DNA of 64,000 nt from Kitasatospora purpeofusca. Its GTDB lineage: Bacteria; Actinomycetota; Actinomycetes; Streptomycetales; Streptomycetaceae. How positions within the stretch are numbered: the stretch's first letter is position 1; each line of letters opens with the position of its first letter. A program made the translations under genes and the position numbers. The notes under the pieces were generated by a model. That model was not told the DNA's origin and ran no database searches. It saw only the letters and a list, made by a program, of their open reading frames with translations. Shown one piece after another: positions 41,500 to 50,477 of the stretch. The stretch is from positions 62,001-126,000 of the forward strand of contig NZ_JODS01000012.1 in the NCBI RefSeq assembly GCF_000718025.1. The letters are read 5' to 3'.

Positions 41500-43475
41500 G
41501 CACCACGACGACCTCGGCCGGGACCTCCGACGAGGAACTGCAGTGGCTCGCCGACGGGCGCCGCATCGAGGCGATCGAGGCGATCAGCGTCAGCGCGATG
41601 GCCCGCCGACTGCCCGCACTCGTGGTCCGCGCCTTCCGCCTCGGCTGGCGCATCGACCGCCCCTCCGTCGCCCTCCTCCTCACCTGCCAGGCGGTGTCCG
41701 CCGTGCTCGGCGCGGCCGGCCTGTTCGCGACCACCGGGACCATCTCGGCCCTGTTCGGGCCGGGCCAGGTCGGCGCCAAGCTCACCCACGCCGCACCGTC
41801 GATCCTCGTGATCGCGGCGGCCGCCGGCGCCCGGTCCCTGCTGGGCATCACCATCCAGTCCATCACCATCCACCTCTCGCCGCGGATCTCCCGGGAGGCG
41901 GAGGCCTCGGTGCTGCGCGCCACCGTCGCGGCCGAGCTGACCGCCTACGACCACGCCGGCTACAACGACGAGCTGGAGGCCGCCGACCGGGGCGCCGAAG
42001 TCTGCGTGGACATCGTCGGCGAGGCGCAGAACCTGCTCGCCTCGCTGGCCTCCCTCCTCGGCGCGGCCGGCGTGCTGACCGTGCTCCACCCCGCGCTGCT
42101 CCCGCTGCTGGTCCTGGCCGCGCTGCCCCAGGGAATCGCCTCGGTGCACGCCGCCCGGGTGCAGTTCCTGGCCAACCGGGCCGCGATCGGTGACCGCCGG
42201 ATCATGGCCAACCTGCGCTGGTACATCCACCTCAAGCGCAACGCCGACCAGGTCCGCTCCGACACCATGGGCGAGTTCCTGCTCAGCAAGTACGACCAGG
42301 TCGGCCGGCGGCTGGACGCCAACTCCCGGCAGGCGGCGCGGCGCAGCGCCAGGGTGTCGGTGGTCGGCGCGGCCGCCTCCGGGCTCGGGACAGCCTTGGT
42401 GTGGGCGGCGATGCTGTGGCTGGTCAGCACCGGCCGGATGAGCCTGCCGCGCGGCGGCGCCGCGGTGTTCGCGCTGGCCGCCGTCGGCACCAGCCTGCGC
42501 GGCATCGTCGGTTACGGCGCCGACCTGTTCCGCACCGGCATGTACCTGGACGACTGGTCGAACTTCCTCGACACCGCCGGCGGCCACCGGCCCGAGCGCG
42601 GCGCCGGAACGCCAGGGGCACCGGAGCGGATCGCGGTGGAGGACCTCAGCTACGGCTACCCCGCCGCCGACCGCAAGGCGCTGGACGGCGTGAGCCTGCA
42701 CGTCGAGCGCGGGGAGATCCTCGCCCTGGTCGGCGAGAACGGCTCCGGGAAGACCACCCTCTCCAAGCTCCTGGCCGGCCTCTACCTCCCCGACGCCGGA
42801 GCGGTGCGCTGGGACGGGCGCGACACCCGCGAGCTGGACCCGCACGCCCTGTGGCGCCAGGTCGCCGTGGTCCCGCAGGACTACGCGCGCTGGCCCATGA
42901 CCTGCCGCGAGAACATCACGCTGGGCCAGCCCACGCCCGAGGGCGATGCGGCGGTGCTGCGCGCCGCCGACGCCTCCGGGGCCTCCGACGTCGTCGCCAA
43001 GCTCCGCCGGGGCCTGTCCACCCTGCTGGCGGTGGAGTGGATGGGCGGCGAGGAGTTGTCCGGCGGGCAGTGGCAGCGCCTGGCCATCGCCCGGGCCTTC
43101 CACCGCGAGGCCGGGCTGCTCGTGCTGGACGAGCCGACCGCCGCGCTCGACCCGCGCGCCGAGCACCGGATCTTCCAGAACCTGCGGTCGGTCGCCCGGG
43201 AGCGCGCGGTCGTCCTGGTGACCCACCGCCTCACCAATGTGGCCGTGGCCGACCGGATCGTGGTGCTGGAGAACGGCCGGGTCCTCCAGGAGGGGACCTT
43301 CGCCGAACTGGTCGCCGACGGTGCCGGGCGGTTCAGGGAGCTGTGGGACCTGCAGAACGAACGCACCGGCCTGCCGGCCCAACGGACCCGGGCGTCCCGA
43401 GAGTACGGGGAGTCCGGGGAGCCCGGGGAGCCCGGGGAGCTTCGGAAGGGAGGGGAGGCCGGGCAGTCCGGGTGA
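41496..43475 (+). CDS. ABC exporter, fused permease and ATPase
   Basis: 659 aa. An N-terminal helical tail, a membrane domain of six segments (about residues 50-350, first ALLLTCQAVSAVLGAAGLF), then a nucleotide-binding domain: Walker A GENGSGKTT, Q-loop VPQDY, signature LSGGQWQRLAIA, Walker B LLVLDEPTAALD, switch His in VLVTHRL. The C-terminal tail is a Gly/Glu/Pro-rich repeat (GESGEPGEPGE). TTG 41496 has AAGGAGG 7 nt upstream. Half-transporter, probably a homodimer; exports an unknown substrate. Confidence 0.92.
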   Translation: MSTTTTSAGTSDEELQWLADGRRIEAIEAISVSAMARRLPALVVRAFRLGWRIDRPSVALLLTCQAVSAVLGAAGLFATTGTISALFGPGQVGAKLTHAAPSILVIAAAAGARSLLGITIQSITIHLSPRISREAEASVLRATVAAELTAYDHAGYNDELEAADRGAEVCVDIVGEAQNLLASLASLLGAAGVLTVLHPALLPLLVLAALPQGIASVHAARVQFLANRAAIGDRRIMANLRWYIHLKRNADQVRSDTMGEFLLSKYDQVGRRLDANSRQAARRSARVSVVGAAASGLGTALVWAAMLWLVSTGRMSLPRGGAAVFALAAVGTSLRGIVGYGADLFRTGMYLDDWSNFLDTAGGHRPERGAGTPGAPERIAVEDLSYGYPAADRKALDGVSLHVERGEILALVGENGSGKTTLSKLLAGLYLPDAGAVRWDGRDTRELDPHALWRQVAVVPQDYARWPMTCRENITLGQPTPEGDAAVLRAADASGASDVVAKLRRGLSTLLAVEWMGGEELSGGQWQRLAIARAFHREAGLLVLDEPTAALDPRAEHRIFQNLRSVARERAVVLVTHRLTNVAVADRIVVLENGRVLQEGTFAELVADGAGRFRELWDLQNERTGLPAQRTRASREYGESGEPGEPGELRKGGEAGQSG

Positions 43476-43534
43476 CTGAGCCGCCGGGCCGGGGGCGCGT
43501 TCCGCCGCTCCGGCCCGGCGCCCGCGCACAGGGT

Positions 43535-43563
43535 CGGTCCCGCCCGGCGCCCGGGCGGGACCG
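43535..43563. terminator. Bidirectional terminator
   Basis: 13-bp perfect stem (43535-43547 / 43551-43563) with a 3-nt loop between the convergent ABC exporter and trpF genes. Confidence 0.85.
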
Positions 43564-43570
43564 GCGGGGT

Positions 43571-44170
43571 TCAGCGGGACTTGGCGGCGTGCACGAACTC
43601 GGTGATCAGGTCGGGGTCCTTGACCCCGCGCCGGACCTCGACCCCGCTGGAGACGTCCACGCCCCACGGGTTCGCGGCCGCGACGGCCTCGCGGACGTTC
43701 GCCGGGCCGAGACCGCCGGCCAGCAGCCACTTCCCGGCCGGCGGGCGGGTGCCCAGTTCGGCCCAGTCCCACGGGTCCCCGTCGCCGGGCACCGGTGCGT
43801 CGAGCAGCAGCAGGTCCTCGCCGAAGTCCCCGCAGTCCGCGCCGGCCGCGTTCGCCGCCGAGGTGGCCCTGATCAGCGGCAGTCCCAGGTCGGACAGCTC
43901 CGCGAAGGCACCCGCCGGGTGGTTGCCGTGCAACTGCACCGCCCGTACCCCGGCCGCGCGCACCGCCGCGCGCACGTACTCCGCCGGCTCCTCCCGGAAC
44001 ACGGCCACCGTCAGCACCTCCTCGGGCACCGTTGCCACCAACTCCCGCGCCAGTCCGGGCTCCACCCGGCGCGGGCTCTCGGTCAGCACGAAGCCCAGCG
44101 CGTCGGCACCGGCCGCGACGGCCGCGGCCACATCCACAGCGGTGCTCAGACCGCAGATCTTCACAAACAT
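43571..44170 (-). CDS. trpF: Phosphoribosylanthranilate isomerase
   Basis: 199-aa TIM barrel. MFVKICGLSTAVDV carries the catalytic cysteine (KICG), then GADALGFVLTESPRRVEP, VQLHGN, and LLAGGLGPANVREAV with VDVSSGVE for phosphate binding and the catalytic aspartate. Converts PRA to CdRP in tryptophan synthesis. No other trp genes are beside it. Most streptomycetes rely on the dual enzyme PriA instead, so a dedicated TrpF is notable. Confidence 0.93.
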   Translation of the reverse strand: MFVKICGLSTAVDVAAAVAAGADALGFVLTESPRRVEPGLARELVATVPEEVLTVAVFREEPAEYVRAAVRAAGVRAVQLHGNHPAGAFAELSDLGLPLIRATSAANAAGADCGDFGEDLLLLDAPVPGDGDPWDWAELGTRPPAGKWLLAGGLGPANVREAVAAANPWGVDVSSGVEVRRGVKDPDLITEFVHAAKSR

Positions 44171-44332
44171 GTTCCCGGGCACTCCCCACTGGACGGCCCC
44201 GCCAGCGTAGTACCGGCGCCGGGGCGCGGGCACCCGACCCGGCGCCGGTGGCCCCGGCGGCCGTCGTCCGCCCGGTTGGTCCGGATGCCACGTGCGGGTG
44301 CAGCCCGACGGCCCGACGGGAACGGTGGGGGG

Positions 44333-44626
44333 ATGGACACCGTTGTCGTACTGGAATCTGACACACCGACCAATGTCCGGGTCCTGGGACCCGGCCTCAC
44401 TCCGGCCGATCCCGAGGGGCCGGTGCGCCGCGCGCACGCCGCCCCCGCGGAGGCCTCCGGCGTCTGCGGCCCACGCACCCTGTGCGGGCTGGACACCTCC
44501 GAGATGACCCTCGCCCCGCACCGGTCCGGCATGGACCGGCCGGGGTGGCACACCTGCAGTGTGTGCCGGGCCACCGAGGAGGGGGTCGGGGCCGAGCGCC
44601 ACCCGGCGAGCAGCTCCGCCGTCTGA
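44333..44626 (+). CDS. Small hypothetical protein with CxxC
   Basis: 97 aa, MDTVVVLESDTP start, SGVCGPRTLCGL and WHTCSVCRA later: four cysteines that could bind a metal. ATG 44333 follows a GGTGGGGGG run. No signal peptide. Family not recognised. Confidence 0.55.
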   Translation: MDTVVVLESDTPTNVRVLGPGLTPADPEGPVRRAHAAPAEASGVCGPRTLCGLDTSEMTLAPHRSGMDRPGWHTCSVCRATEEGVGAERHPASSSAV

Positions 44627-44672
44627 CACCCCACCCACCGGAAGATCTTCAGCACCCGCCGGTGAGACGCCG

Positions 44673-45317
44673 TCACTTCGGCGGGTGAGAACCGGAAGAT
44701 TTCCCGTCCTGGACCACGTCCTCCGGAACCCCACTCTCCTTGACCACGCTCGCCTCGACCACGCTCTCGACCTCAGCGTCCTCGACCACCCCCTCCTGGC
44801 GGCCCAGCCGCCAGACCAGCTCCTCGCCGGTCCCGGCCGGGCGGTGGCGGTCCTCGGTGAAGCCCAGCCGGGTCGCGACGGCGCCGCTCGCGCGATTGGC
44901 CGGGTCATGGGCGATCTCGACGTGCTCCACGCCCGGGAACCGGAAGGCCTCGGCGACCAGGGCGCCCGCGGCCCGGGTGGCGACACCGCGCCCGGTGGCC
45001 GCCGGGTGGAGCCAGTAGCCGATCTCCATCACCCCGTCCGGGCCGCCCTCGCGCCGGAACAGCTGGCAGGCGCCGACTATCGCCCCTCCCAGCACCACCG
45101 CGAAGGTGAAGTCCCGGCCCGCCTCCCAGGCCTCCTGGCGCCGCGCCAGGAATTCGGCGGTCCGGTCCGGGCTGTGCTCGTCGACCCACGTCATCCACGG
45201 TCTGAGGTGCCCCCGCGCGGCATCGATGACCTCGAACAGCTCCGCGCGGTCCCCCTCGGGGTCGAAACGGCGAAGGGTCAGGTCGTCCAGCTCGATCACT
45301 CGCGGCGGCATCTCCAT
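44673..45317 (-). CDS. RimJ/RimL-type GNAT acetyltransferase
   Basis: 214 aa. LTLRRFDPEGDRAELFEVID opens the domain, MEIGYWLHPAATGRGVATRAAGALV is the acetyl-CoA motif, VEIAHDPANRASGAVATRLGF the C-terminal signature. The last 35 residues (after LGRQEG) are an acidic Val/Glu tail. Probably acetylates a protein N-terminus or small amine. Confidence 0.88.
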   Translation of the reverse strand: MEMPPRVIELDDLTLRRFDPEGDRAELFEVIDAARGHLRPWMTWVDEHSPDRTAEFLARRQEAWEAGRDFTFAVVLGGAIVGACQLFRREGGPDGVMEIGYWLHPAATGRGVATRAAGALVAEAFRFPGVEHVEIAHDPANRASGAVATRLGFTEDRHRPAGTGEELVWRLGRQEGVVEDAEVESVVEASVVKESGVPEDVVQDGKSSGSHPPK

Positions 45318-45451
45318 TGGCGAAGGATCACCCCGATCGCCGCCGAGGGCAAGGGGATTCGGCAGCGGGGCCGTCCGTGCGCGGGACGCCGACCGGGTGG
45401 TTCCCGGGACGGCCCCGGAGCTCCCGGGGCGGGCCGGTCGTTCTCACCGTG

Positions 45452-45955
45452 ATGCGACTGCTGCTGACCTCCGACACCCACCTGCCGACCCGGGCCCGGG
45501 CCCTGCCCGCGGCGCTGCTCGACGCCCTCGACGAGGCCGACGTGGTGTTCCACGCCGGCGACTGGGTCGACACCGCCACCCTCGACCTGTTCCGGTCCCG
45601 GTCCGAGCGGCTGGTCGCCGTGCACGGGAACAACGACGGGGCCGCGCTGCGGGAGCAGCTGCCCGAGATCGCCCGGGTGCGACTCCAGGGCGTCCGCTTC
45701 GCGGTGGTGCACGAGACCGGCCCCGCCCGGGACCGGGAGCAGCGCTGCGAGGCCCGGTTCCCCGACACCGATGTGCTGGTCTTCGGGCACAGCCACATCC
45801 CCTGGGACAGCCTCGCGCCGGGCGGCCTGCGGCTGCTCAACCCTGGCTCGCCGACCGACCGGCGCAGCCAGCCGTTCGCCACCTACCTCACCGCCCGGCT
45901 GGACGACGGGCGGCTCACCGAGGTGCGGCTCCACCGCCTGCCGCCCCGCCGCTGA
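45452..45955 (+). CDS. YfcE-type metallophosphoesterase
   Basis: 167 aa. MRLLLTSDTHL (metal-binding Asp and His), VVFHAGDWVD, VHGNNDG and FGHSHIPW with LLNPGSPT are the complete calcineurin-like phosphoesterase motif set of the small YfcE group, likely a phosphodiesterase. ATG 45452; GTG one codon earlier is possible. Confidence 0.9.
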   Translation: MRLLLTSDTHLPTRARALPAALLDALDEADVVFHAGDWVDTATLDLFRSRSERLVAVHGNNDGAALREQLPEIARVRLQGVRFAVVHETGPARDREQRCEARFPDTDVLVFGHSHIPWDSLAPGGLRLLNPGSPTDRRSQPFATYLTARLDDGRLTEVRLHRLPPRR

Positions 45956-45996
45956 ACCGCCGGTGCCGAACGGCGCACCGCACCGCCGGTGAGCGC

Positions 45997-47010
45997 TCAG
46001 GCGGACAGGTGCAGGGTGGTGCCCGGCGCGGTGCGGTAGGCGTCGCGGTAGTGCGCGGCGAAGCGCCCGGGGTGGGCGAAGCCCCAGCGCATCGCGATCT
46101 CGGTCACCGTGGTGGCGCGGGGGTCCGCGGCCAGCAGCTCGCGGTGTGCGGCGTCGAGCCGGACCCGGCGCAGGAAGGCCAGCGGCGTGGTGTCCAGGTG
46201 GCGCCGGAACGCGTACTGGAGGGCCCGCGGGGTGACGTACGCGGAGGCGGCGATCTGCACGAGGCCGATGTCCCGGTCGGCGTTGGCCTCGATGAAGGCG
46301 ACCGCCCGGTGGACGGTGCCGGGGGTGGCGTCGGTGCTGTCGGCCGGGCGGACGGTGTCGCGGGTGCTGTTGGGCAGGGCGGCGAGGGTGGCGGCCGCCA
46401 GGTGCCTGGCCGCGGTGCCGACCAGCAGTTCGCTCTCGCAGGCCGCCGGGTCGTCGAGGACGTGGTCGCGGACGTAGGCGATGGTGGCCGCGAGCCGGCG
46501 GTTCGCGGCACTGTCGACCGGCCGGTTGCCGGTCAGGCGGGGCGGGCGCGTTCCCGGGCCGGTGGGGGCGACGGCGTCCAGCAGCGCGGTGTCGAAGAGG
46601 GCGATGGTGTAGCGGGCGGCCCGGACCTCGCCCCGGTAGGGCCGGTCGGGCGGGGCGACGAGGAAGGTCTCGTCGGGCCCGAACACCTCCTCGCGGCCGC
46701 CGGTGAGGTCGGCGAGGGTGCCGCCGTGCATGCTGACCAGGCACACCCGGCCCAGGTCGCCCGCGTCGTAGGCCATGGTGTAGCCGAAGTCGAGACGGTC
46801 CATCGCCACCGGCCCGGCCGCCCGGCGGCTGATCCGCACCCTGGCGTCCTCGACGGACCCGCCGATCCTCATCGGCGTGTACGCGGACGACAGGAACTCC
46901 TCCGTCTCGCCCACGTTCGCGCTCTCGAACGACAACGACTCCACCCGCACCACCACCGGCCGTCCCGTGCTCTCCAGCACGAGCCTACCCAGCTGCCGCG
47001 GCAGGGTCAC
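45997..47010 (-). CDS. AraC-family transcriptional regulator
   Basis: 337 aa. N-terminal AraC-binding-like sensor domain (MDRLDFGYTMAYDAGDLGRV...), C-terminal double HTH: DIGLVQIAASAYVTPRALQYAFRRHLDTTPLAFLRRVRLDAAHREL, then VTEIAMRWGFAHPGRFAAHYRDAYRTAPG. Start GTG 47008-47010; GTG about ten codons inside is possible. Divergent from a hypothetical gene at 47206. Confidence 0.9.
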   Translation of the reverse strand: MTLPRQLGRLVLESTGRPVVVRVESLSFESANVGETEEFLSSAYTPMRIGGSVEDARVRISRRAAGPVAMDRLDFGYTMAYDAGDLGRVCLVSMHGGTLADLTGGREEVFGPDETFLVAPPDRPYRGEVRAARYTIALFDTALLDAVAPTGPGTRPPRLTGNRPVDSAANRRLAATIAYVRDHVLDDPAACESELLVGTAARHLAAATLAALPNSTRDTVRPADSTDATPGTVHRAVAFIEANADRDIGLVQIAASAYVTPRALQYAFRRHLDTTPLAFLRRVRLDAAHRELLAADPRATTVTEIAMRWGFAHPGRFAAHYRDAYRTAPGTTLHLSA

Positions 47011-47205
47011 CGCCCGCTCGACGGAGCGAGCGGTTCGAGCCGCTTCGTTCCCTGTCCACCCGCGCTCCCGGAGCTTCGTTCACGGGGCTGTGCGCGGAGC
47101 CGCGGGCCTGCACCGTTGAGACCGCGTGGCAGTTCCCTCTCCGCGTTCGCCCGCTCCCCGAGTTCTTCCCCGCGCTCACTACGCGCTACCGACGAGAGGC
47201 ATGGC

Positions 47206-47736
47206 ATGCCCCCGCACAACACCTACCGTCCCTTGCCGCCCGATGCGGGCATGAGCGCGCAGATCGCGGACCTCAGCGCGGAGGCCGAGCGTCAGCTGAG
47301 CCAGCACCTGTGGGACCCGACGGAGGAGGACGCGGCGCTGGCCCGCAAGACCGCGAGCGGACTGGCGGAGGCCGTCGGCGAAGCGGCGGCGCAGGAGCGG
47401 CTGCCGGCCATCGACCGCCTGGAGCACCTGCGCGAGGCCCTCGCCGTCCTCGCCATAGCCCTCGCCCGCATCCACGGTCCGCTCGCCTGGTACCTGGCCC
47501 AGGCCTGCACCGCGCTCTCCCCCGTGCTGCGCTGGCGCGCGCTGCCCGCCGACCGGCAGTCGTCCTTCGGCACCGTCGTCCCCTCGTCGTCCGACCTCGC
47601 CGATGCCGAGCGGGCCGTGCGCCGGCTGCACACCGCGCTCACCCGCGCCGCCGCCGGTACCGAAGCCGGGACCGGTGCCGACGCCGGCACGGCGGACACC
47701 GGCACCGACGGGTGCGAGGGCCGCTCCGACATCTGA
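47206..47736 (+). CDS. Hypothetical helical protein
   Basis: 176 aa, mostly helical (QIADLSAEAERQLSQHLW ... LAEAVGEAAAQERLPAIDRLEHLREALAVLAIALARIHG), with a Gly/Thr-rich C-terminal tail. No signal peptide. ATG 47206 has GAGAGG 6 nt upstream. Family not recognised. Confidence 0.65.
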   Translation: MPPHNTYRPLPPDAGMSAQIADLSAEAERQLSQHLWDPTEEDAALARKTASGLAEAVGEAAAQERLPAIDRLEHLREALAVLAIALARIHGPLAWYLAQACTALSPVLRWRALPADRQSSFGTVVPSSSDLADAERAVRRLHTALTRAAAGTEAGTGADAGTADTGTDGCEGRSDI

Positions 47737-47896
47737 CGCCGCCGGGCGGACGACCTCCGCCCCGGCGGGCACGCCGGGGCGGAGGGTCACGATCGCGATG
47801 CCGGAGTCCGCCGCGCGGGCGAGTGCCCGACGAGCCCTGCGGCTCACGTCCGATGACCGTTCATCAGCCACCGGTCCCGTCGTCGGGCGCCGCGGC

Positions 47897-48553
47897 TCAG
47901 CCCGTCGCGCCGGGGAGTGCCGGGAGCTTGGGCAGACCCGCCAGGTCGGGCGCCGGCAGGGCGGGGTTGCCGAGCACGGTCGCGGCGACGAGGTTGACGG
48001 TGTCCTTGACGACCTGCTCGGCCGGGGCGGCGGCGGGCGCCGGGGCCTGGACCGGGGCGGCGGTTCCCACGGCCGGGGGCGCGGCGGCGGCCGGGGCCGC
48101 CAGCTCGTCCACCGACTTCCTCAGGTTCGCGGCGGCGGTCGCGACCAGGTCGGCGGGGGCAGCCTGCGCACGGGACGCCGGAACCCCCGCCGGCGCGCCG
48201 ACCGGCGGGGTGACGGGCAGTCCGGGGGCCGCGACCGGGGCCGCCGGGGCGGCTGCGGGCAGCGCGGCCTGCAGCTTGTCGATCGCGGCGGCGACCGCGC
48301 CCCGCAGCCGGGTCGCGTCGGCCTCGGACACCTTGCCGTCCGGCGCCTTCGCGGCCAGCGTCACCAGTTCGGTGGCCGGCTGCGTCACCCCGGCGAGCGC
48401 GCCGAGGACCCCGGCCTGCTGGGCCGCGGTGTCGAGGCCGGGCGCCGCGGCGGGCCGGGCCATACCGGGCGCGCCCGTCAGGAGGGTCAGCCCGAGGGCG
48501 GCGGGGACGGCGAGGGCGGCGAGACGGGCGGCACGGGTCTGGGTACTGCGCAT
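47897..48553 (-). CDS. Secreted Ala/Pro-rich hypothetical protein
   Basis: 218 aa. Signal peptide MRSTQTRAARLAALAVPAAL with cleavage near GMARPAAA, then helical Ala-rich segments (ELVTLAAKAPDGKVSEADATRLRGAVAAAIDKLQ) separated by Pro/Ala linkers. No known domain. ATG 48551-48553. Confidence 0.65.
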   Translation of the reverse strand: MRSTQTRAARLAALAVPAALGLTLLTGAPGMARPAAAPGLDTAAQQAGVLGALAGVTQPATELVTLAAKAPDGKVSEADATRLRGAVAAAIDKLQAALPAAAPAAPVAAPGLPVTPPVGAPAGVPASRAQAAPADLVATAAANLRKSVDELAAPAAAAPPAVGTAAPVQAPAPAAAPAEQVVKDTVNLVAATVLGNPALPAPDLAGLPKLPALPGATG

Positions 48554-48789
48554 GGAACGGGCTCCGATCGAAGACGAGGTCCGGTTCGCGGACCGCGGGG
48601 TCTGACACCTCCACGGAGCCCCGGGACGACGGCCCTCGCAACCCCGGCCGCGCCGACGGGGTGGTGACACGCCATCACGCCGCGCCGCGACACCCGCCCC
48701 GACCTGCGAAGACGTCCTTCACCCGATCGGTCCCGCCCCGAATGACGGCCCCTCGGCCCGGGCCCCACCCGAACGGGTCCGCCGGGCGG

Positions 48790-49420
48790 TCAGGGCGCGA
48801 GCAGTGCCCGTCCCACCCAGTCCCCCGGTTCCGCTCCGCCGGGCACGGCGAACACGGCCGACGACTCGTGCACCACGTACCGCGCGAGCGCGTCGGTCCG
48901 GGCGAGGCGCCGCTGCACGGGCACGAGGGCGCTCCTGGGGTCGTTCTGCCAGGCGACGAAGAGCGTCCCGGCGTCGGGGGTGCCGTCCTGGCGCAGCCCG
49001 TCGAAGTACGACCAACTGCGACGCAGCATGGTGGCACCGCCGTTGGACGCGGGTGCCGCGAGCCGGACGTGGGCGGGTGGCGGGGCCCGGCGCGCGGGTG
49101 AAGCCCGTCATCAGCCACCGGGTGCCGGCGGTGCCCCGGGCCAGCCGCCGGACGGTCCGCAGGGCCTGAACCACGACGTGCGGGTCGTCGGCGGCCATCT
49201 GGACGAAGAGGTGGCCGCCGCTGCGGGCGGGGTCCAGCTCGTCCCCGGGGAAGGCCGGCAGCGACGCGAGCGCAGCAGGTCGGCCGTCCGACGACGGTCG
49301 ATGTCCGGGAGCAGGTCGAGGGCGAGCAGCTGAGCATTGACTGACGCGGCGTCAGGATTTCTGCCCGGTGCGGTCCGTGGAACGACACCGCGGTCCCGCA
49401 GGGCCCGACGGGCAGGACGG
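48790..49420 (-). pseudogene. Decayed Dyp-type peroxidase
   Basis: Pieces of an EfeB/Dyp peroxidase occur in order but in different frames: SFHGPHRAEILTP (near 49365), VNAQLLALDLLPDIDRRRTADLLR, FPGDELDPARSGGHLFVQMAADDPHVVVQAL ending RWLMTGFTRAPG (near 49100), and HVRLAAP then MLRRSWSYFDGLRQDGTPDAGTLFVAWQNDP to the stop at 48790. At least two frameshifts are needed, and two internal stretches (about 65 and 100 residues, the latter carrying the haem-ligand region) are missing. Not functional. Confidence 0.8.
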
Positions 49421-49652
49421 ACAGGACGGGCAGAACCGGCGGTACGCGTGGCGCGGGCAGGGCGGTGGATCACGGGGTTCGGGTTCCTTCCGGAGTGCGG
49501 CCGCCGGCACCGGGAGAGACGAGTCCCGCACGCATCCGGTGTCCTCGACGGATCGACCCCCGTATTGCACCAACGCCGCCCGACGGGAACGACTGGAGCG
49601 GCACACCGGCCGGAACCGGCCGAACTGGACGATCACCCAGCTCGCACGTGCG

Positions 49653-49687
49653 GGGGTGGCCCCGTCCCGGAGGAAGGGGGCCACCCC
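49653..49687 (-). terminator. Terminator of the small secreted protein gene
   Basis: 11-bp perfect stem (49653-49663 / 49677-49687), 13-nt loop, 14 bp beyond the leftward stop. Confidence 0.7.
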
Positions 49688-49700
49688 GGCCCGGACGGTG

Positions 49701-50204
49701 TCAGCTGCAGTGCGAGAACATGTCCGCGGTGCTGTAACTGCCGTTGGAGAAGTTCCACGTCGGCGTCTCGCCGGAGCACGAGTGGCCGTAGGCCGTGAAG
49801 TTCCAGTTGCCCTTGTAAAGGCGGGTGTTGGAAACCCCGGTCACCGGGATGAAGCCGGCGTCGAACCAGTACGTGCCTGCGTTCGCGATCGGCCGATTGT
49901 TGTTCGCCGAGTAGTTCGAGCTGGACTTCACGGTGACCTGGCCGTAACTCCAGTTGTTGACGTAGTTGGTGTTCCACAGATTGACCTCGGTGTAGGCACC
50001 CCGGCAGTCCCAGCCGAGGTAGAACTTACCGATCGTCTGCGAGCCCACCGAAATGTTCTGGATGGGGCCGAGCACCTGGCCGCCGGCGGGACAACTCGCC
50101 GCCGAGGCCTGGGCGGAACCGGCTCCGACCATGACCGACGAGAGGCCGGCCACGACCATCACGGCCGCCGCCGAGGCCGCGCGCGCACGGGTACCGATTC
50201 GCAT
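49701..50204 (-). CDS. Small secreted protein of unknown function
   Basis: 167 aa. Signal peptide MRIGTRARAASAAAVMVVAGLSS, cut near AQASA. The mature chain is rich in Asn, Tyr, Trp and Ser with four cysteines (SCPAGG, WDCRGAY, HSCSGE, C-terminal HCS), suggesting a disulfide-bonded beta protein such as an extracellular binding domain. Family not recognised. Confidence 0.75.
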   Translation of the reverse strand: MRIGTRARAASAAAVMVVAGLSSVMVGAGSAQASAASCPAGGQVLGPIQNISVGSQTIGKFYLGWDCRGAYTEVNLWNTNYVNNWSYGQVTVKSSSNYSANNNRPIANAGTYWFDAGFIPVTGVSNTRLYKGNWNFTAYGHSCSGETPTWNFSNGSYSTADMFSHCS

Positions 50205-50477
50205 GATTTCCCCCTGGAAAGTCGTCGGGGCGGCTCGTGCCCCCCGTTGGCGCGGCCCACTCTTCCACCGGCATTACGCGTGGTCCAGACCTGCCTACGG
50301 AAAGTCTCGGCAAAGAGCGGCGCACGGACACTCCGGGCACAGCACCGTCAACAGGAAAAGCCGCCCTTCAACGAAACCGGGAGATACCGGCCGGACCCGT
50401 CGGCATCATTGCACCGATTTCCGGCCCCCGGAATCCGGAATGCACCCCGGCCGTTTCCGCCGGCCCACCGCCGGGCG

